Below are positions 61,866-64,000 of a DNA stretch of 64,000 nucleotides, piece after piece (position 1 is the stretch's first letter; every line of letters starts with the position of its first letter). The notes beneath the pieces are model-generated. The model did not search any database, was not told where the DNA came from, and was given only the letters and a program-made list of their open reading frames with translations. A program made the translations under genes and the position numbers. Source of the stretch: a virus; IMG/VR virus record IMGVR_UViG_3300027985_001318, positions 1-64,000 of that record; one strand, written 5' to 3'.

Positions 61866-62747
61866 ATGATCAAACCATTCTACGATTTGGTCCCTTATTC
61901 CGAATTTCCGCTCCTAAAACAGCCTTTTGAGGGCATTGTTAGATGCTGCCCAATCTTTAAGGGTTTCTTTCTGCACATTGTAAAACGTGATGGAAAGTAT
62001 CGTTTCCGGTATAACAAAAATGACTGGGAAACTGAGACTAGTAAATTTGCCGATGGTCTCTGGGAGTGGTTTTCTGAGAAAGGGTGTTTCATAGAGGAGA
62101 TCTCTTTGACGTTAGAGCACAAAGTGCTCGACCAACATGAGATCATGAATTCAACCATCGATTCTCTAACAAGAGATCAGCCGCTGCGCTGGGACGATTA
62201 TCGATTAAACGTTTATTTCATCACCGGGTACGGAAAAGGGATTAAGAATTTCCGGTTTCAGCATTACGAACCTAAGAACTACTGGGAGTTAGACGAGTAC
62301 TACAGTGAAATGTCCGCTACTGGACTTTACAATGGCATTTATGTTTCCATGAAGCAACCCGATGGGTTTTGGAAACACTATGTCTATGAATTTAACTGGC
62401 TACTTACTTTCACGATCAGTAGCTTCAATAGAACCCAGGGGATTAATGGGGGAGTTACAGCTGACGGTAAAATGGTGAGAATGATTACCAAGAAAGGATC
62501 TAACTGGACCCTTGATCTTTTTGGTAATTCGCCAAAGAAAGAAATAATCGGTAAAGAAATAACAATAGTTTATCAATCATCATCCGAACACCCGTTCTTT
62601 AGTAACGGCGATGAATATACAATTTTGGTTTTATTGAACACAAGACAGGCTACTGAAGAAGAGATTGAACATACCCGCTTAAAACGCGCTATGAAGAATT
62701 TCGACACAGAGCTTAGGAAAGGTCTTCTTATCTATCAAGGAAACTGA
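61866..62747 (+). CDS. Hypothetical protein (293 aa)
   Basis: Aromatic-rich, beta/alpha protein; unrecognised. I use ATG 61866 (MIKPFYDLVPYSEF) because AAGGATAACGGA precedes it; a TTG at 61794 would extend the frame upstream across the likely promoter. First of at least four plus genes with 1-11 nt gaps. Confidence 0.6.
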   Translation: MIKPFYDLVPYSEFPLLKQPFEGIVRCCPIFKGFFLHIVKRDGKYRFRYNKNDWETETSKFADGLWEWFSEKGCFIEEISLTLEHKVLDQHEIMNSTIDSLTRDQPLRWDDYRLNVYFITGYGKGIKNFRFQHYEPKNYWELDEYYSEMSATGLYNGIYVSMKQPDGFWKHYVYEFNWLLTFTISSFNRTQGINGGVTADGKMVRMITKKGSNWTLDLFGNSPKKEIIGKEITIVYQSSSEHPFFSNGDEYTILVLLNTRQATEEEIEHTRLKRAMKNFDTELRKGLLIYQGN

Positions 62748-62748
62748 T

Positions 62749-63180
62749 ATGCAAGCTTCTATGGACTTTAAAGAACGTACTGGCAATTACCGACCTGGCT
62801 TCGGCGACGCCAAAATGGATGACTGGGATCGTCAGGATTCTCCAGTGATGATTTCAACCTCACGTGAAATGGATCGCGTCATCCAAAACAACGGCTTGGA
62901 ACTTCCTGATCAATTACTAGTAGTGCGAGCTTTGGCTATGATCGAGGAAGATCCTTTGTTAGTCGCCCAGGACTTTTTCTTGCTGGCTAAGATCCACCAT
63001 TTGCCGATGCTGGAACGGATTGGTCGACATTTGCTACCCAATGGCGGCCGCTGCCTCAAACCGCGCTTCGATATCTTTGAACGCAACGGCTATATGGTTT
63101 TCAAGAACACAGTTACTGGAAACTGGCACATCCGAACCAAGAAAGGTGATCTGATCTTTTTCCCCTATTACGGAGAATAG
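62749..63180 (+). CDS. Hypothetical protein (143 aa)
   Basis: Starts 1 nt after the previous stop with CAAGGAAA upstream. Disordered Gly/Asp-rich N-terminus (NYRPGFGDAKMDDWDR), then a helical region, then a short beta part (GNWHIRTKKGDLIFFPYYGE). Unknown family. Confidence 0.6.
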   Translation: MQASMDFKERTGNYRPGFGDAKMDDWDRQDSPVMISTSREMDRVIQNNGLELPDQLLVVRALAMIEEDPLLVAQDFFLLAKIHHLPMLERIGRHLLPNGGRCLKPRFDIFERNGYMVFKNTVTGNWHIRTKKGDLIFFPYYGE

Positions 63181-63182
63181 TG

Positions 63183-63683
63183 ATGAGCAATGTACTTGAA
63201 CAAATTAAATTGATCGGGCTGCGCGATAAACTCTTTACCGGCAAGATATCTCTAGAAGAATTCATGGCCAGCGATCTCCGTATGGTCGAACTCGAAATCG
63301 ACAATAAGTTTTGGATGGAAGTCTGTATGATAAATACCTCTGGTTTTCACGCACTGGTTACTTGCTGGCGTGGTTGGTTAGGCCGTAAATTGCGTGAAAA
63401 GGTTTTGGGTAAATCTTTATCCATTAGCTGGGATATGAAATACCATATCTCCACCGATGAATTCCTGATCATTTTCCTGGTCTCTGGTTTGGATGGTCAT
63501 TACGACCACCAGCTTGAGTTTTTACTGGATGGTACTCCGGTCACCAATGAAGCTTTTGTAATAGACGCCAAAGAACGCGAGATCCTCATTCGTGAGCTCG
63601 CTGATTACAACGCTCTGCACAGATTATGCAGAGCTAATTTTACCTGGCCAGAGCCAACTGTGAAATTAACCGACTTTTCATAA
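63183..63683 (+). CDS. Hypothetical protein (166 aa)
   Basis: ATG 63183, 2 nt after the previous stop, with CGGAGAA upstream. Mixed alpha/beta, aromatic-rich. The length and layout resemble the following partial gene only loosely. No motif. Confidence 0.6.
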   Translation: MSNVLEQIKLIGLRDKLFTGKISLEEFMASDLRMVELEIDNKFWMEVCMINTSGFHALVTCWRGWLGRKLREKVLGKSLSISWDMKYHISTDEFLIIFLVSGLDGHYDHQLEFLLDGTPVTNEAFVIDAKEREILIRELADYNALHRLCRANFTWPEPTVKLTDFS

Positions 63684-63694
63684 TCGAGCCTATC

Positions 63695-64000
63695 ATGAAC
63701 GACATCAACGTAATGCCGCTTTTGCAATGCTTACATTTAGGTACTCCGGTATTTGCTGCTCACGATATTTCTGAGCGGCACCTCGGACTAAATCGGTTTG
63801 AACCGCCAATGACGGCTTTGGTAACTGACACCTTTCTGTTCACGCAAGTTCTTCCGCAGGATCTTTTCAACGAAATGATCCATTACGGTTTCTACCTGAT
63901 TAACCGCTTAGATATCCCAGGAGAAGGTCAGGTAATTACCGCATGTAGTCTGTTGAACAACACTCTGCATTTTTTGATAGAGCTTCCTAAGGGAACTCCT
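63695..64000 (+). CDS. Hypothetical protein, 3' end beyond window (102+ aa)
   Basis: ATG at 63695 begins an open frame that runs to the window edge without a stop: MNDINVMPLLQCLHLGTPVF and onwards. Eleven nt after the previous gene, so same operon. A weak GAGCC lies upstream. Unrecognised. Confidence 0.65.
   Translation, partial: MNDINVMPLLQCLHLGTPVFAAHDISERHLGLNRFEPPMTALVTDTFLFTQVLPQDLFNEMIHYGFYLINRLDIPGEGQVITACSLLNNTLHFLIELPKGTP

Noticed and set aside
1-64000. tRNA genes, integrase, transposase or attachment sites
   Set aside because: No cloverleaf, recombinase motif or flanking direct repeats were noticed by reading; a dedicated tRNA scan would settle this.

Overview
The window is a dense, intron-containing stretch of a large myovirus genome of the phiKZ-like jumbo phage type; a Pseudomonas host is plausible but inferred. 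The evidence is a contractile sheath and tube pair, a large terminase, a T4-gp21-like prohead protease, a 2403-residue virion protein with a transglycosylase domain, and several separately encoded pieces of a multisubunit RNA polymerase. The order (transglycosylase giant, beta' N part, beta, structural gene, prohead protease; RecA-like gene near the beta C-terminal piece; sheath/tube close to terL) matches my recollection of phiKZ. The transcribed strand alternates in blocks, with tight overlaps inside blocks and strong hairpin terminators between them. I saw no tRNA, CRISPR, insertion sequence or integrase.

Layout. 1-11.7 kb: an incomplete tail fibre with nine ~61-residue repeats (minus), two virion-type genes including a probable processed inner-head protein with a His/Gln-rich tail (plus), a Rad50/SbcC-like ATPase (minus), a baseplate-spike-like gene (plus) and two structural-type genes (minus). 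11.8-23.2 kb: a candidate spanin pair, RNase HI with a long extension, a RecA/UvsX-like ATPase, a SLOG/DUF2493 gene overlapping the RNA polymerase beta C-terminal piece, and unknowns. 23.3-42.8 kb: tail-type structural genes on minus, then on plus the beta' N part, a beta gene interrupted by a 351-nt group I intron, structural genes and the prohead protease.

42.9-48.4 kb is an accessory region of small genes: a codon-biased 160-residue orphan and an overlapping cassette of a CxC/CHR (DUF488-like) protein, a NADAR protein, a 61-residue Rossmann-like peptide and a HAD phosphatase of the RNA-repair-associated type. 48.4-58.9 kb: tail tube and sheath (minus), three large virion-type genes and terL (plus). 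58.9-64 kb: small accessory genes, a structural-type gene (minus) and four unknown genes, the last cut by the window edge.

Regulation. A CCTATA-type motif (best copies share AATCTCAGACCTATATG) lies ahead of several transcription units. At three accessory units it is followed about 25 nt later by a small leader hairpin, and two of these hairpins covary around the same TGG loop. Nearly identical GAGGAGGGC-tetraloop-GCCCTCCTC terminators end many units, often in both directions. Not seen in the window: major capsid, portal, DNA polymerase, the beta' C-terminal part, an Mre11-like nuclease, and a recognisable small terminase.
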